64,000 nt of DNA, taken from Methylorubrum populi (lineage in GTDB: Bacteria; Pseudomonadota; Alphaproteobacteria; Rhizobiales; Beijerinckiaceae). The position numbers were made by a program, and so were the translations under genes. Location of the stretch: positions 310,001 to 374,000 of the forward strand of contig DYYG01000035.1 in the NCBI GenBank assembly GCA_020741775.1. The letters run 5' to 3'. A model generated the notes under the pieces. That model did no database searches. It was not told where the DNA came from and saw only the letters and a program-made list of their open reading frames with translations. Every line of letters begins with the position of its first letter. Position 1 is the first letter of the stretch. Positions 1-10,768 of the stretch are shown here, piece after piece.

Positions 1-99
1 ATCGAGCACAGCACCCTGTTCGGACCGATCCGCCGGATGTTCGAGCGGGTACGGGAGATCTCGGGCATCATCCAGCACGAGGTCGGTGCCTTCGGCTGA
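1..99 (+). CDS. C-terminal fragment of a CDS entering from the left edge (function unknown)
   Basis: Frame 1 open from base 1 to TGA at 97-99: IEHSTLFGPIRRMFERVREISGIIQHEVGAFG*. Confidence 0.5.
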   Translation: MEHSTLFGPIRRMFERVREISGIIQHEVGAFG

Positions 100-142
100 G
101 CGCAATCCGGGCGGCAGAACTACCGCCCGGTCGATGCCCATC

Positions 143-388
143 TCAGTGCTTCAGCAGGCTCTCGAAGCTCGCATCGGGCTCGACCTTGCCGGCAAAGCGG
201 GCGAGGCGGCTCAGGCTCGGCTCGGACAGGCCGCCGGCATTGGCGTAGGTGGCCAGGGCGAAGCTCACCAGCAGCTCGGCCTCCTCATGGGTCATCGCCC
301 GGCCGCTCAGGGTGCTGGCGGCGCCGCGCACCGCGAGGGCGGCTTGGCGGAAGGCGGGGTCGTTCTTCAGTTCGTCCAGGCGACTCAT
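143..388 (-). CDS. hypothetical protein, 81 aa
   Basis: Complete ORF MSRLDELKNDPAFRQAALAVRG..., plausible amino-acid composition. Confidence 0.6.
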   Translation of the reverse strand: MSRLDELKNDPAFRQAALAVRGAASTLSGRAMTHEEAELLVSFALATYANAGGLSEPSLSRLARFAGKVEPDASFESLLKH

Positions 389-535
389 CGGGCGTCCTCG
401 GGGCCGTGCTTACTGTGTCATGTCCTGCCGACCGGGCCGGCGGCGAAATCTCTTTCGCGAACGCTCCGCCGCGCCGTCGTATCCGTGCCGGGTGCCGGTG
501 CGGGCAGGGAAAGGCGTGGCATAGCCTAGGTGTCT

Positions 536-602
536 CTCACAAAACTCCCGCTGCACCGTCGCGGCCAGAGAGGACAGGATGCAGAATCAGGAGTTTTGTG
601 AG
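536..602. repeat. Nested inverted repeat: 13-bp perfect arms CTCACAAAACTCC / GGAGTTTTGTGAG plus inner 5-bp arms CTGCA / TGCAG
   Basis: Arms at 536-548 and 590-602, inner arms at 551-555 and 580-584, read directly. Confidence 0.8.
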
Positions 603-751
603 GCACTCTAAGTCTGCGCCACGTGAACCACGCCCGAACAGGGGAGCCGCCCCCCACGAAGCCATGGCGGAGACCCGCCGTTTCGGCACGCTGCCCTCGC
701 CGAAACGCCGCCGTCCCATAGATCCGGGGCGAGCATCTGTGAGGGCGCGTC

Positions 752-934
752 ATGGACCGTGATCGAACCGAGGAGGCCGCCTATGCCGAGGGCCGGCACG
801 CCGCCGAGCGGAGCGAGGGGACGGAGGACAATCCCCATCCGCCGGATTCCGAGGCGCATCGCCTCTGGCGGGAGGGACACGCCTCGGTGACGGCCTCCGA
901 CGCCGTCGCCGACGATATCGGCGATTTCGCCTGA
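752..934 (+). CDS. small RMF/CrpP-like protein, 60 aa
   Basis: AYAEGRHAAERSEGTEDNPHPPDSEAHRLWREGHASV resembles the G-x-x-A...[CN]P[YH]...W-x-x-G pattern of ribosome modulation factor. Confidence 0.55.
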   Translation: MDRDRTEEAAYAEGRHAAERSEGTEDNPHPPDSEAHRLWREGHASVTASDAVADDIGDFA

Positions 935-946
935 AATGGGCCCGCG

Positions 947-1303
947 ATGGCTGTGCTGGAGACGCCGGATGGGCGCTATATCGTCGTGCGCGGCCGGCTC
1001 TGGCGGCGCCAGCGGCCCGACCTCGACCCGGTGCGGCGGGACCGGCTCGTCCACGACCTGATGGATGCCCGGCGAGCGGTGCGCGCCGCCAAAGGGGCCG
1101 ACGACGCCGACGCCCTCGCCAGGGCCCGCGCGGCGGTCGATGCCGCCAAGCATGAGCTCGGGGAACGCGGCCCGGTCTGGTGGACGGATGGCGCTCCCGA
1201 TCTCAATCGGCGCATGGCCGCCAACACCCCCTATGCCGATTGGTATGCCGGCCTGCCGGAAGAGGCCGGCGCCATCTCCAACCATCGGCCCGGTCGGAGG
1301 TAG
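947..1303 (+). CDS. hypothetical protein, 118 aa
   Basis: ORF MAVLETPDGRYIVVRGRLWRRQRPDLDPVRRDRLVHDLMDARRAVR..., follows the 752 gene closely. Confidence 0.6.
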   Translation: MAVLETPDGRYIVVRGRLWRRQRPDLDPVRRDRLVHDLMDARRAVRAAKGADDADALARARAAVDAAKHELGERGPVWWTDGAPDLNRRMAANTPYADWYAGLPEEAGAISNHRPGRR

Positions 1304-1755
1304 CAGCCTTCGAGCGGCCGCCGCTGCCTCCCTGAGCCTCGCCCGCCAATCATGTGCGGGACCGCACAGACCATCCCTGAGGTTTTATTTCTCCGCCTCA
1401 AATGCCCGCGTTGCGGCGCCCTCTGCTGCGATGCAACCGGGTTGCAACCGGACCGTCCAATTGCCAGAGCATCCCACTTCTGATTAATTCCAGATAAGAA
1501 ATGCAGTTGAGGCCGTTCCGCGGCCTCCGCATTGTCGCGGCGGATCGGCCTCGCCACCGTCGCGCGACGACAGCACGAACCAAGAGCCGGACGGCACGAG
1601 CCGGAAACCGGCCGCCACGGCACCGATCCACCCGCCGCGCGGGCTTCGGACCGGTCCCGGCACGGCATCCATGGGGAAGGGCAGATCGATCTGGCCGCCG
1701 GGCGGACCTCCCGTCCGCTCGCGTGGACCTCATCCTGAAACGGCAGATGGCAGCG

Positions 1756-2235
1756 ATGATAAAACTCACGGTCAACGGAGCCGAACGCAGCTTCGACGGC
1801 GATCCCGACATGCCGTTGCTCTGGTATCTGCGTGACGAGCTCGGCCTCACCGGCACCAAGTTCGGCTGCGGCATCGCCCAGTGCGGCGCCTGCACGATCC
1901 ATCTCGGCGGCACCGCCGCCCGTGCCTGCATCACCCCGGTCTCGGCGGCGGAAGGCCAGGAGATCACGACCATCGAGGGGCTCTCCCCCGACGGCAACCA
2001 TCCGGTCCAGGTCGCGTGGCGCGATCTGAACGTCGCCCAGTGCGGCTACTGCCAGACCGGCCAGATCATGCAGGCGGCCTCGCTCCTCAAGGACAGCCCG
2101 AAGCCGACCGACCAGCAGATCGACGAGAATATGAGCGGCAACATCTGCCGCTGCGGCACCTATCCGCGCATCCGCGCCGCGATCCATCAGGCCGCCGGCC
2201 AGACGGCCCCCGCCTCGAAGGGAGACCGCCTGTGA
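1756..2235 (+). CDS. (2Fe-2S)-binding protein, isoquinoline 1-oxidoreductase alpha subunit-like (IorA family)
   Basis: [50 protein letters not shown]... with [12 protein letters not shown] and [11 protein letters not shown] Fe-S motifs; alternative in-frame ATG at 1747. Confidence 0.9.
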   Translation: MIKLTVNGAERSFDGDPDMPLLWYLRDELGLTGTKFGCGIAQCGACTIHLGGTAARACITPVSAAEGQEITTIEGLSPDGNHPVQVAWRDLNVAQCGYCQTGQIMQAASLLKDSPKPTDQQIDENMSGNICRCGTYPRIRAAIHQAAGQTAPASKGDRL

Positions 2236-4583
2236 TCCACGAAGCGAAGCTCATGGCGGAACTCGCCGCCTCCAAGGACGACGCCGGCCCGGTCCGGATC
2301 GACAATGTCAGCCGCCGCGGCATCCTCGGCGGCATGGGTGCGCTCGTGCTCGCCCTCTCGCTGACCGATCGAGCGAAAGCCGACGAGGGCCAGACCGAGG
2401 AGCAAAAAGCAAAAAAGTTCGGCGCCGATGGCATGCCCAACGGCTGGCGCGACGACCCGAAGGTCTTCGTCGCCATCGCCAAGGACGGCACCGTCACCGT
2501 CACCAACCACCGCTCCGAGATGGGCCAGGGCGTTCGGACCTCGATCGCCTTCACCGTGGCCGACGAGCTGGAGGCCGATTGGTCGAAGGTGAAGGTGGTC
2601 CAGGCCTGGGGTGAGGAGACGCATTTCGGCAATCAGGACACCGACGGCTCCCGCTCGCTCCGTCACTTCTTCCAGCATTTCCGCCATGCCGGCGCCGCCG
2701 CGCGGCTGATGCTGATCCAGGCCGCCGCCCAGCAATGGAAGGTGCCGGCCGGCGAGGTGAAGGCCGAGAACCACGTGCTTACCCACGCCAAGTCGGGCCG
2801 CACGCTCGGCTACGGCGAGGTGGCCGAGGCCGCGGCCAAGCTGCCGGTGCCGGCCCGCGAGAGCGTGCAGCTCAAGAAGCCGGAGGCCTTCCGCTATATC
2901 GGCAAGGGTAAGATCGGCCTGATCGACAACCACGACATCACCACCGGCAAGGCGATCTACGCCCTCGACGTCAAGCTCGACGGCATGCTTTTCGCGGTTG
3001 TCGCGCGCCCAGCGGTCTATGGCGGCAAAGTTGTCTCTTTCGACGATTCCGAAACCCTCAAGGTCCCGGGCGTCGTCAAGACCGTAAAAATCGAGGGCGG
3101 CGAGATCCCGTCCGAGTTCATGCCGCTCGGCGGCATCGCGGTGATCGCCAAGAACACCTGGGCGGCGATGAAGGGCCGCGAGGCCCTCAAGGTGACCTGG
3201 GACGATGGCCCGAATGCCGGCTACGACACCACCGCCTTCCGCAAGGAGCTGGAGGCGGCCGCGCGCAAGCCGGGCAAGGTCGTGCGCGTCGCCGGTGACG
3301 TCGATGCGGCGATGAAGGGCGCCAAGACGAAGATCGAGGCCGAGTATTTCGTGCCCCACCTCGCCCAGGCGCCGATGGAGAACCCGGCCGCGGTCGCGCG
3401 CATCAAGGACGGCGCCTGCGAGATCTGGGCCTGCACCCAGGGGCCGCAGGCGGCCCATGACCGGGTCGTGAAGCGCCTCAACCTCCCCGCCGACAAGGTG
3501 CGGGTGAACGTGACGCTGCTCGGCGGCGGCTTCGGCCGCAAGTCGAAGCCCGACTACGTGGTCGAGGCGGCCCTGTGCAGCCAAGCCATGGACGGTGCCC
3601 CGGTCAAGCTGGTCTGGACCCGCGAGGACGACATCCAGCACAGCTACTACCACACCATCTCGGTGGAGCGGATCGAGGCCGGACTCGACGAGAAGGGCAT
3701 GCCGGTGGCGTGGCTCCACCGCTCGGTGGCGCCGACGATCGGCTCGATCTTCGCGCCCGATCCCAAGCACGAGCTGCCGTTCGAGCTGGGCATGGGCCTC
3801 GTCAACAATCCTCTGGCCCTGAAGAACCTGCGGTTCGAGAACCCGGAAGCCGCCGCCCATACCCGGATCGGCTGGTTCCGCTCGGTCTCGAACATCCCGC
3901 ACGCCTTCGCGATCCAGTCCTTCGTGGCCGAACTCGCCCACGCGGCGGGCCGCGATCCCAAGGATTATCTCCTTGAGCTCATCGGCCCGGCCCGGAAGAT
4001 CGACCCGACCGAGATCGGCGATGTCTGGAACTACGGTGAGGATCCGAAGCGCTACCCCGTCGATACCGGCCGCCTGCGCCGGGTGATCGAGACGGTGGCG
4101 GACGGCGCCAAATGGGGCCGCAAGCTGGAGAAGGGCAGGGGCTTGGGGCTCGCCGGCCATTACAGCTTCGTGACCTACACCGCGGTCGCCGCCGAGGTGG
4201 AGGTGGACGACAAGGGCCAGGTGAAGGTCCACGCCATCGACATCGCCGTTGATTGCGGGCCGCAGGTCAACCCGGAGCGCGTCCGCTCGCAGATGGAGGG
4301 CGCGGTGGTCATGGGGATGGGCCTCGCCCTCACCTCGAAGATCACCTTCAAGAACGGCCGGGCCGAGCAGAGCAACTACGACGGCTACGAGGTCGTCCGC
4401 ATCGACACCGCCCCGAAGGCGGTGCGGGTGCATCTCCTGCCCTCGACCGACTACGGCGCCCCGCTCGGCGGCGTCGGTGAGCCGGGGGTGCCCCCGGTCG
4501 CGCCGGCCATCGCCAACGCGGTCTTCGCCGCGACGGGACGCCGGGTGCGCGAGCTGCCGCTGCGCGACCAGCTCAGCACCTAA
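2232..4583 (+). CDS. xanthine-dehydrogenase-family molybdopterin-binding subunit, isoquinoline 1-oxidoreductase beta-like (IorB family)
   Basis: GTG start overlaps the upstream TGA (GTGA); SRRGILGG Tat-like signal; [26 protein letters not shown] and [16 protein letters not shown] motifs. Confidence 0.9.
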   Translation: MIHEAKLMAELAASKDDAGPVRIDNVSRRGILGGMGALVLALSLTDRAKADEGQTEEQKAKKFGADGMPNGWRDDPKVFVAIAKDGTVTVTNHRSEMGQGVRTSIAFTVADELEADWSKVKVVQAWGEETHFGNQDTDGSRSLRHFFQHFRHAGAAARLMLIQAAAQQWKVPAGEVKAENHVLTHAKSGRTLGYGEVAEAAAKLPVPARESVQLKKPEAFRYIGKGKIGLIDNHDITTGKAIYALDVKLDGMLFAVVARPAVYGGKVVSFDDSETLKVPGVVKTVKIEGGEIPSEFMPLGGIAVIAKNTWAAMKGREALKVTWDDGPNAGYDTTAFRKELEAAARKPGKVVRVAGDVDAAMKGAKTKIEAEYFVPHLAQAPMENPAAVARIKDGACEIWACTQGPQAAHDRVVKRLNLPADKVRVNVTLLGGGFGRKSKPDYVVEAALCSQAMDGAPVKLVWTREDDIQHSYYHTISVERIEAGLDEKGMPVAWLHRSVAPTIGSIFAPDPKHELPFELGMGLVNNPLALKNLRFENPEAAAHTRIGWFRSVSNIPHAFAIQSFVAELAHAAGRDPKDYLLELIGPARKIDPTEIGDVWNYGEDPKRYPVDTGRLRRVIETVADGAKWGRKLEKGRGLGLAGHYSFVTYTAVAAEVEVDDKGQVKVHAIDIAVDCGPQVNPERVRSQMEGAVVMGMGLALTSKITFKNGRAEQSNYDGYEVVRIDTAPKAVRVHLLPSTDYGAPLGGVGEPGVPPVAPAIANAVFAATGRRVRELPLRDQLST

Positions 4584-4615
4584 GGGCCGGAGCGGCCTCG
4601 CTCACCGAGCATGAG

Positions 4616-4648
4616 AAAAACCCGGCGGCCGCAAGCCGCCGGGTTTTT
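4616..4648 (+). terminator. Rho-independent terminator
   Basis: CCCGGCGGC-CGCAA-GCCGCCGGG stem followed by TTTTT, preceded by AAAAA; immediately after the iorB-like stop. Confidence 0.9.
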
Positions 4649-4762
4649 CTTTGGGATGGGCAGCCATGGCGCACAGAGTCGTCGCCGTGGCCGCGCTTTC
4701 CGCAACCGGAGGCACGCGGAGCGGTTTCCCCTATCTGGATCTCCTGCAAGGAAACGAATTCC

Positions 4763-5149
4763 ATGACGCTGGCCGCACGCCTGCTTCCCGGCCTCTCCCT
4801 CGCCGCCCTTCTCCTCGCGGGGCCGGCGCTCGCCTCGTCCTGCTCCGACAAGATCGCGAAGCTCGACGGCCGGGCGAAGTCCGAGGCAAGCGCCTCGATC
4901 TCGGCCTCGACCGGCAGCAAGACCGTGGCCGCCCATCGCGAGGGCGAGGGGCAGACCGGGACCGGCGGCCAGACCGACAAGCGTGAGGCCCCTCCGGAGA
5001 AATCCGCCGAAGCCGGCAAGGGCGGCGATCAGGCCCAGCAGGCGCGGGTCGCGCTGGAGGAGGCCCGTACCGCCGACGGCAAGGGCGACGCGAAGGGCTG
5101 CGAAGAGGCCGTGACCCGCGCCGAGAAGCTTCTCGACGCCAAGCCCTGA
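4763..5149 (+). CDS. hypothetical secreted protein
   Basis: MTLAARLLPGLSLAALLLAGPALASSCSDKIAKLDG: signal peptide, then a charged Ala/Glu-rich mature part. Confidence 0.75.
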   Translation: MTLAARLLPGLSLAALLLAGPALASSCSDKIAKLDGRAKSEASASISASTGSKTVAAHREGEGQTGTGGQTDKREAPPEKSAEAGKGGDQAQQARVALEEARTADGKGDAKGCEEAVTRAEKLLDAKP

Positions 5150-5273
5150 GGGCTCGGCGGCAGGGTCCGACGGAACGGGCCCTGCCGCTTGTATCGAAGC
5201 CCGTTCTCCCCACAATGCGGACATCGTCGCCTGCCATCGCGCCGCGTCCGCGGAGAGGACCCGAGTCGACATC

Positions 5274-6419
5274 ATGACCGAGATTTCGCCGGAGGGTCTC
5301 GACCTTCGGCTACGCCAGCAATCGATCCTGTCCGATTTCGGCGTCGAGGCCCTGCGCGCCACCGAGTTGCTGCCGCTGCTGCAGCGGGCGACCGAACTCT
5401 GCGCGGAGGGCATGCAGGCCGAGTTCTGCAAGGCGCTCGAATATCAGCCGGCCCAGGACCTGCTCCTGGTCTGCGCCGGGGTCGGCTGGGAACCGGACTG
5501 CATCGGAAGGGCGGTCGTCGGCGCCGATCTCGCCTCGCCCGCGGGCTATGCCTTGAAGTCCGGACGCCCGGTCATCTCCAACCATCTTGAGAACGAGACC
5601 CGCTTCCGCACGCCGGAGCTGATGGCGAGCCACGGCATCCGCCGGGCGGTGAATGTGCTCATCACCAACCGGGACGGCCATTACGGCGTGCTGGAGGTGG
5701 ACGACACCCGCGCGGGCGTCTTCGGGCCGGCAGACATCGCCTTCATGCAGGGCTTCGCCAACCTGCTCGGCAGCGCCATCGAGCGTTTGCGCTCGGAGGC
5801 GCAACTCAAAGTCGCCCTGGAGCGGCAGGATCTGCTCAGCCGGGAGATGAGCCACCGGGTCAAGAACAGCCTCGCGGTGGTGGCGGGGCTCCTCGCCCTG
5901 CAGGCCCGCGGCACCGACAACGAGGATGTCCGCAACGCGCTCGCCGATGCGCGCACCCGCGTCGAGGCGGTGGCGCAGGTTCACGACCAGCTCTGGCGCC
6001 AGCCGGACCTGACCCGGATCGACGTGGCCGGCTTCCTCGAAACCCTGTGCGAGAAACTCACCGAGAGCGCGGGCGCCCATGCCCTGCTCTGCCGGGCCGA
6101 GGCCGTGACCATGCCGGCCGATCTAGCGATCCCCCTCGGGTTGTTCGTGAACGAGCTCGTCACCAACGCGATCAAGTACGCCTATCCCGACAGCCATGGC
6201 GAGATCCGGGTCGAGGCCGCCATGCGCGAGGATGGTGGCCTCACCGTCTCGGTCTGCGACGACGGAGTCGGCCTGCCGCCGGGCTTCGATCCCTTGAAGG
6301 CGCGCAGCAGCCTCGGCATGCGGGTCGTCGGCAATCTCGCCCGCCAGCTCGACGGCGCCCTGTCCCTGAAGTCCGGCAAGGGGGCTCATTTCGAACTGCG
6401 GATGGCTCCGCGCGCCTGA
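5274..6419 (+). CDS. GAF-domain sensor histidine kinase, HisKA_2/HWE-like
   Basis: REMSHRVKNSLAVVAGLLALQARG dimerisation motif, NELVTNAIKYAYP N-box, VCDDGVGLPPGF and GMRVVGNLARQLDG. Confidence 0.88.
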   Translation: MTEISPEGLDLRLRQQSILSDFGVEALRATELLPLLQRATELCAEGMQAEFCKALEYQPAQDLLLVCAGVGWEPDCIGRAVVGADLASPAGYALKSGRPVISNHLENETRFRTPELMASHGIRRAVNVLITNRDGHYGVLEVDDTRAGVFGPADIAFMQGFANLLGSAIERLRSEAQLKVALERQDLLSREMSHRVKNSLAVVAGLLALQARGTDNEDVRNALADARTRVEAVAQVHDQLWRQPDLTRIDVAGFLETLCEKLTESAGAHALLCRAEAVTMPADLAIPLGLFVNELVTNAIKYAYPDSHGEIRVEAAMREDGGLTVSVCDDGVGLPPGFDPLKARSSLGMRVVGNLARQLDGALSLKSGKGAHFELRMAPRA

Positions 6420-6476
6420 GGCGGGCGTGCCTGAACGGCTCTCACGAGCCTCCCGCCACCCGCCCCGTGACCGCCG

Positions 6477-6752
6477 TCAGTTGCCGGCGGGGCCGCCGCC
6501 GCTGCCGCCACCGGCACTGCCCTGCGGCACGACCCGCTCCGGCTGGTTGGAATTGCCGCCGACCGCCGAGTTGGTCTCGACGGTGCCGGCGGCGCTGTTG
6601 CCGCGCGGGATCGTCAGGTTGCGGTCACCACCCGTGTTGTTCTGTCCGCCGCCGATCGCCGGACCGCCGGGCTGCGGCGCGGACGGGGCCGTCGTCTGCG
6701 CCATCGCAGGCGCCGCGAAGGCCAGCGCACCGGCCAAGATTACCATACGCAT
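6477..6752 (-). CDS. small secreted Gly/Pro/Asn-rich hypothetical protein, 91 aa
   Basis: MRMVILAGALAFAAPAMAQTTAPSAPQPGGPAIGGGQNNTGGDRNLTIPRGNS... signal peptide with AMA-Q cleavage. Confidence 0.65.
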   Translation of the reverse strand: MRMVILAGALAFAAPAMAQTTAPSAPQPGGPAIGGGQNNTGGDRNLTIPRGNSAAGTVETNSAVGGNSNQPERVVPQGSAGGGSGGGPAGN

Positions 6753-6935
6753 CGGATCTTCCTTGTCTCGAAGCTGCGACGGCCCGCTGGGGCGAGCGGC
6801 CGCTACACGCGCCGGGACAACCGCGCTGGCCGGCGATGGCTCCGAGAAAGTCGACGCCTTCGGCGGGACGAAGCGTCCCATTCGACAGCCGTGCTCTCCG
6901 GCCCTACCAGGGAGAAAACCAGGGAGGAGGGAATC

Positions 6936-8768
6936 GTGACGCGCCACTCGAACGCGCCCGCCGGGCATCGTCGGCATGGCCTGCTTCCGGCGCGAATCGG
7001 GCTCACCACGGCGCTCCTGTGCCTGCCCGCCTTCTCCGTCTGCGCGCAGCCGGCTCCGGCGCCCGCCGCCTCCGGGGACTGGCCGGCCTTCGGGCGCGAC
7101 GCCTCCAACACGCATCATTCGCCGCTGGCCCAGATCGACCGCGACAACGTCGCCCGGCTTCGCCCCGCCTGGATCTTCCAGACCGGCACGACCGGCTATT
7201 TCCAGGCCGAGCCGGTGGTGGTGGACGGCGTGATGTATGTCTCGACCACGGGCAACCACGTCGCGGCCGTGGAGGCGAAGTCCGGCCGGGTGCTGTGGAC
7301 CTACACGCACAAGGCCCGCACGGAGAAGATCTTCGGGCCGCCGTCGAACCGGGGTGTCGCGGTGTCCGGCGGCCTCGTCTTCGAGGCCACCATGGACGGG
7401 CGCGTCATCGCCCTCGACTCCAAGACCGGCCGCCTGGTCTGGGACCGGGAGGCGGTACGCCCGGAGGAGGGAGAGACGGAAACCGCGTCGGCCCTGGCGG
7501 CGGGCCTGGGCGACAAACCGGTCCAGGGCTCCAGCCGGCTCGGCTTCAAGATGCCGCCGCTGGTGGCCGGCGGCCTCATCATCGTCGGCGTGACCGGGGC
7601 GGGCTACGGCCTCCATGTCGAGGACGAGAAGGGCGGCCTCGATGGCGGCGCCGTGGTCGGGATCGAGGGCGGCTACGGCCGGCGTGGCTGGCTCGCGGCC
7701 TACGACGCCAAGACCGGCGAGGAGCGCTGGCGCTGGTACGTGACCAAGGCCGAGGGCTGGGAGGGCGGCTTCGCCGAAACCACGCCGGACGGGCTGCCGC
7801 TTCACCGCGACATCGCCGCGGAGAAGGCGGCCGCGCCGCGCTACCCGGAAGCCTGGAAGGTGGGGGGCGGCTCGCTGTGGATGACCCCGGCCTACGATCC
7901 GGAACTCGGCCTGATCTATCTCGGCACCGGCAACCCGGCGCCGCAGAATTTCGGCCTGACCCGGCCGGGCGACAACCTCTACACCATGAGCCTCGTGGCC
8001 CTCGACCTGCGCAGCGGCCAGCTGCGCTGGCACTACCAGCAGGTGCCGCACGAGCAATGGGGCTACGATGTCGCGAGCCCGCCCTTCCTGCTCGATTATC
8101 CCACCAAGGACGGTCCGGTGAAGGCGGTGGCCCAGGCGAGCAAGCTCGGCTGGATCTATGTCCATGACCGCGCCGACGGGCGGTTGCTCGGAAAATCCGC
8201 GCCGCTGATCGCGCACAAGAATCTGTTCGTGCCGCCGAGCCCGGAGGGCACCGTGGTCAGCCCGGGGCCGCTCGGAGCCGTGTCCTGGCATCCGGTCGCC
8301 TACGACGCCGCCAGCGGCCTCGCCTTCGCGCAGGTACGGCACGGCGCGGCGACCTACACGGTCAAGGCCGTGCCGGCGGCGGGAGGGCGCGGCGAGATCC
8401 GCTACACCGAAACCGCCGAGGCCAGGGGCGAGCCCTCCTTCTCGACCCTGACGGCGGTCGACCTTGCCCATGGCGGCGGGGTCGCATGGACTCAGAAAGC
8501 CGGGAGCCGGCTCTCCGGCGGAACCCTCGCCACCGCGGGGGGCCTCGTCTTCTCGGGCGAGGAGGACGGGCATCTCGATGCGCACGATGCGCGGACCGGC
8601 GCGCTGCTCTGGCGCTTCCAATGCGGGGCGGGGATCGGCGGACCGCCGATCACCTACACCGTCGAGGGACGCCAATACGTGGCGGTGGCCGCCGGCGGCG
8701 CCTCCTTCACCAAGGCCTCCGGCTTTGGCACCGGCGACGCCCTCGTCGTGTTCGCCCTTCCGGATTGA
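6936..8768 (+). CDS. PQQ-dependent (quinoprotein) dehydrogenase, beta-propeller
   Basis: SGDWPAFGRDASNTHHSPLAQIDRDNVARLRPAWIFQTG; repeated propeller motifs (VAALDLRSGQLRWHYQ-like); GTG start after AGGAGGGAA. Confidence 0.88.
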   Translation: MTRHSNAPAGHRRHGLLPARIGLTTALLCLPAFSVCAQPAPAPAASGDWPAFGRDASNTHHSPLAQIDRDNVARLRPAWIFQTGTTGYFQAEPVVVDGVMYVSTTGNHVAAVEAKSGRVLWTYTHKARTEKIFGPPSNRGVAVSGGLVFEATMDGRVIALDSKTGRLVWDREAVRPEEGETETASALAAGLGDKPVQGSSRLGFKMPPLVAGGLIIVGVTGAGYGLHVEDEKGGLDGGAVVGIEGGYGRRGWLAAYDAKTGEERWRWYVTKAEGWEGGFAETTPDGLPLHRDIAAEKAAAPRYPEAWKVGGGSLWMTPAYDPELGLIYLGTGNPAPQNFGLTRPGDNLYTMSLVALDLRSGQLRWHYQQVPHEQWGYDVASPPFLLDYPTKDGPVKAVAQASKLGWIYVHDRADGRLLGKSAPLIAHKNLFVPPSPEGTVVSPGPLGAVSWHPVAYDAASGLAFAQVRHGAATYTVKAVPAAGGRGEIRYTETAEARGEPSFSTLTAVDLAHGGGVAWTQKAGSRLSGGTLATAGGLVFSGEEDGHLDAHDARTGALLWRFQCGAGIGGPPITYTVEGRQYVAVAAGGASFTKASGFGTGDALVVFALPD

Positions 8769-8787
8769 GGCTCGGAGGGCCGGCACG

Positions 8788-9306
8788 CTACTCCGCGGCG
8801 TCGGCCTCGCCGTCGTCCGGCGCCTGCGGGTCGGCCTCGTCCTCCGACACTTCGTCGTCCGTCTGAGAGGGAACGCCCGCCGAGTAGAAATCGCCCCGGC
8901 GCACCGCCTCGCCGCTATTGGCCATGACGCTGAGATAGGTGTTGAGCGTGTTGGGGGCGACATCCGGCAGACGCCGCGCGATCTCGGCATGCGACAGGCC
9001 CTGTGGGCCGGCACCCTCCAGCAGGGCCTTCAACCGGCCCTTGGCCGAATTCGCCCGCGGCCCCCGGCTGCCCCGCCCGCCGCCACGCCCGGCCCGCGCC
9101 TGCGGGTCGGCCGGGAAAGCCGCCTCTGCCGGTGCATATCCGGGGATGCCGTCCAGCGACGCGCCCTCGACGATCGCCGCGAGCGACTTCTCCGCCACGC
9201 GAAGCTTTGTCAGCTCGGCCGTCAAGCGCTCGTAATCGGCCTGGAGATCGGCCATGCGTCGCCGGACATCGGCCAATGCCTTGGCCAGCGTATCCCCCTC
9301 CGACAT
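8788..9306 (-). CDS. hypothetical protein with coiled-coil N-terminus and winged-helix-like segment
   Basis: MSEGDTLAKALADVRRRMADLQADYERLTAELTKLR... and KGRLKALLEGAGPQGLSHAEIARRLPDVAPNTLNTYLSVMANSGEAVRRG. Confidence 0.65.
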   Translation of the reverse strand: MSEGDTLAKALADVRRRMADLQADYERLTAELTKLRVAEKSLAAIVEGASLDGIPGYAPAEAAFPADPQARAGRGGGRGSRGPRANSAKGRLKALLEGAGPQGLSHAEIARRLPDVAPNTLNTYLSVMANSGEAVRRGDFYSAGVPSQTDDEVSEDEADPQAPDDGEADAAE

Positions 9307-9547
9307 GACGAACTTCAACTCCCAGGTGATGGATAGGGGCCTACAGCCACAGCTCGCCCCCGCCGTCAACCTAGTCGATGGATCCTCCCTTCACGGTCGC
9401 CCACCATGGGCGCGGACCGCCCCTCCGGCGATTCCGCGGCGGTTCCCCCATCCCCCTGTCCCTGCCTGCGCTTCCGAATGTCCCTCACGCCATCTCGCCG
9501 TGCGGTTGCAGAGGGACGACCGAACCGGCTCTCTCCTGCGGTCGGTT

Positions 9548-10768
9548 TCAAGCGGCGCTGCGCAATCCCTGCGGGCGGTCCGCCAGCACCTGGTGATAGG
9601 CGGAGAGAGCATTCCGAGCCGCCGCCTCCCAGGTGAAGGCTTGTCCGATGCGCGCCCGTGCGCGCCGGCCCATCTCCTCGCGCTGCGCCGGATCCGCCGC
9701 CACCTGCGTCAGCGCCTGCGCCAGGGCGGCGGCATCGCCTGGAGGAACGAGAAGGCCGCATCCGCCTTCCAGCTGGTAGGGAATGCCTCCGACCGACGAT
9801 GCGAGGACCGGCACGCCTTCGGCCATGGCCTCGAGCACGACCAGCGGGAGGGTGTCGGCCAGGGTCGGGAACACGAACAGGTCGGCACGGCGCATCAGCG
9901 GCGCGATCTCGGAATCGGCCAGATGTCCCGTGACGATGACTCTTTGATCGGCCCGGTCGGGTTGCAACGCCGAATAATCGATCTCGGGACGCCGATCGCC
10001 CGCCACGATCAGGGTGTAGGGGATGTCGAGCCCCCGGAAGGCGCTCAGCAGAACCGGCAATCCCTTGTTCGGGGTGTGGTTGGCGAGGAACATGCAGGTC
10101 AGCCCGCTCCGATCTTTGGCGGGCAGGCCGAACTTGCGATGGACGGCCTGATCGAGAGCGGGGTCGGGGGCAGCCGCGGCCGTCACCCCGTTGGACACGA
10201 CATGGATGGGGCCCCGGTAGCCCATCCCGTCCAGGATGCCGAAATCGGCCGGCGACAGGGCGAGGATGGCGCTCGCCCCCTGCACCACGCGACCGACGGG
10301 CTGCTCCACCAGCCGCCGCCACACCTCGCCGCGCAGGCGGTCGAACCCGTAGATCCTCCGGCCATTGGCGACTTCGTTGAAGCCGTGCGTCGAGACCACG
10401 TATGGAATTCCGGCGCGCCGCGCGGCGCCGGCGACCCGCTCCATTTCCAGGGCGGGCATCGGATTGTGCAGGTGAACGAGGTCGAAGGCGCCGGGACGGA
10501 TGCGGTCGGGGATATCCGAGCGGTAGAACAGCGTGCGGTAGCGCTTCGGCAAACGCGCCCAGGGCAGACCCGGCGGAAGCCAGGTCCGGACCGGCACCCG
10601 CGCCACTCCGGTCTCCGATCCGAGACTGGAGGCGTCGGCGTTCAGCATGCTGGCGACACTCATCCGGCAAGACGGCGCGAGGGCCGCGCTCAGTTGCTCA
10701 CCGGCCCGCGCGCCACCGCTCACCGACATGTGCGGCGGGACGATCAGGGGAGCTAGGACGCGGAACAT
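9548..10768 (-). CDS. glycosyltransferase family 4 protein
   Basis: FANHTPNKGLPVLLSAF..., LFVFPTLADTLPLVVLEAMAEGVPVLASSVGGIPYQLEGGCGLLVPPGD GT4 acceptor motif. Confidence 0.9.
   Translation of the reverse strand: MFRVLAPLIVPPHMSVSGGARAGEQLSAALAPSCRMSVASMLNADASSLGSETGVARVPVRTWLPPGLPWARLPKRYRTLFYRSDIPDRIRPGAFDLVHLHNPMPALEMERVAGAARRAGIPYVVSTHGFNEVANGRRIYGFDRLRGEVWRRLVEQPVGRVVQGASAILALSPADFGILDGMGYRGPIHVVSNGVTAAAAPDPALDQAVHRKFGLPAKDRSGLTCMFLANHTPNKGLPVLLSAFRGLDIPYTLIVAGDRRPEIDYSALQPDRADQRVIVTGHLADSEIAPLMRRADLFVFPTLADTLPLVVLEAMAEGVPVLASSVGGIPYQLEGGCGLLVPPGDAAALAQALTQVAADPAQREEMGRRARARIGQAFTWEAAARNALSAYHQVLADRPQGLRSAA

Noticed and set aside
2187-4433. 748-aa minus-strand ORF opposite the iorB-like gene
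   Set aside because: Antisense shadow ORF, no recognisable domain.
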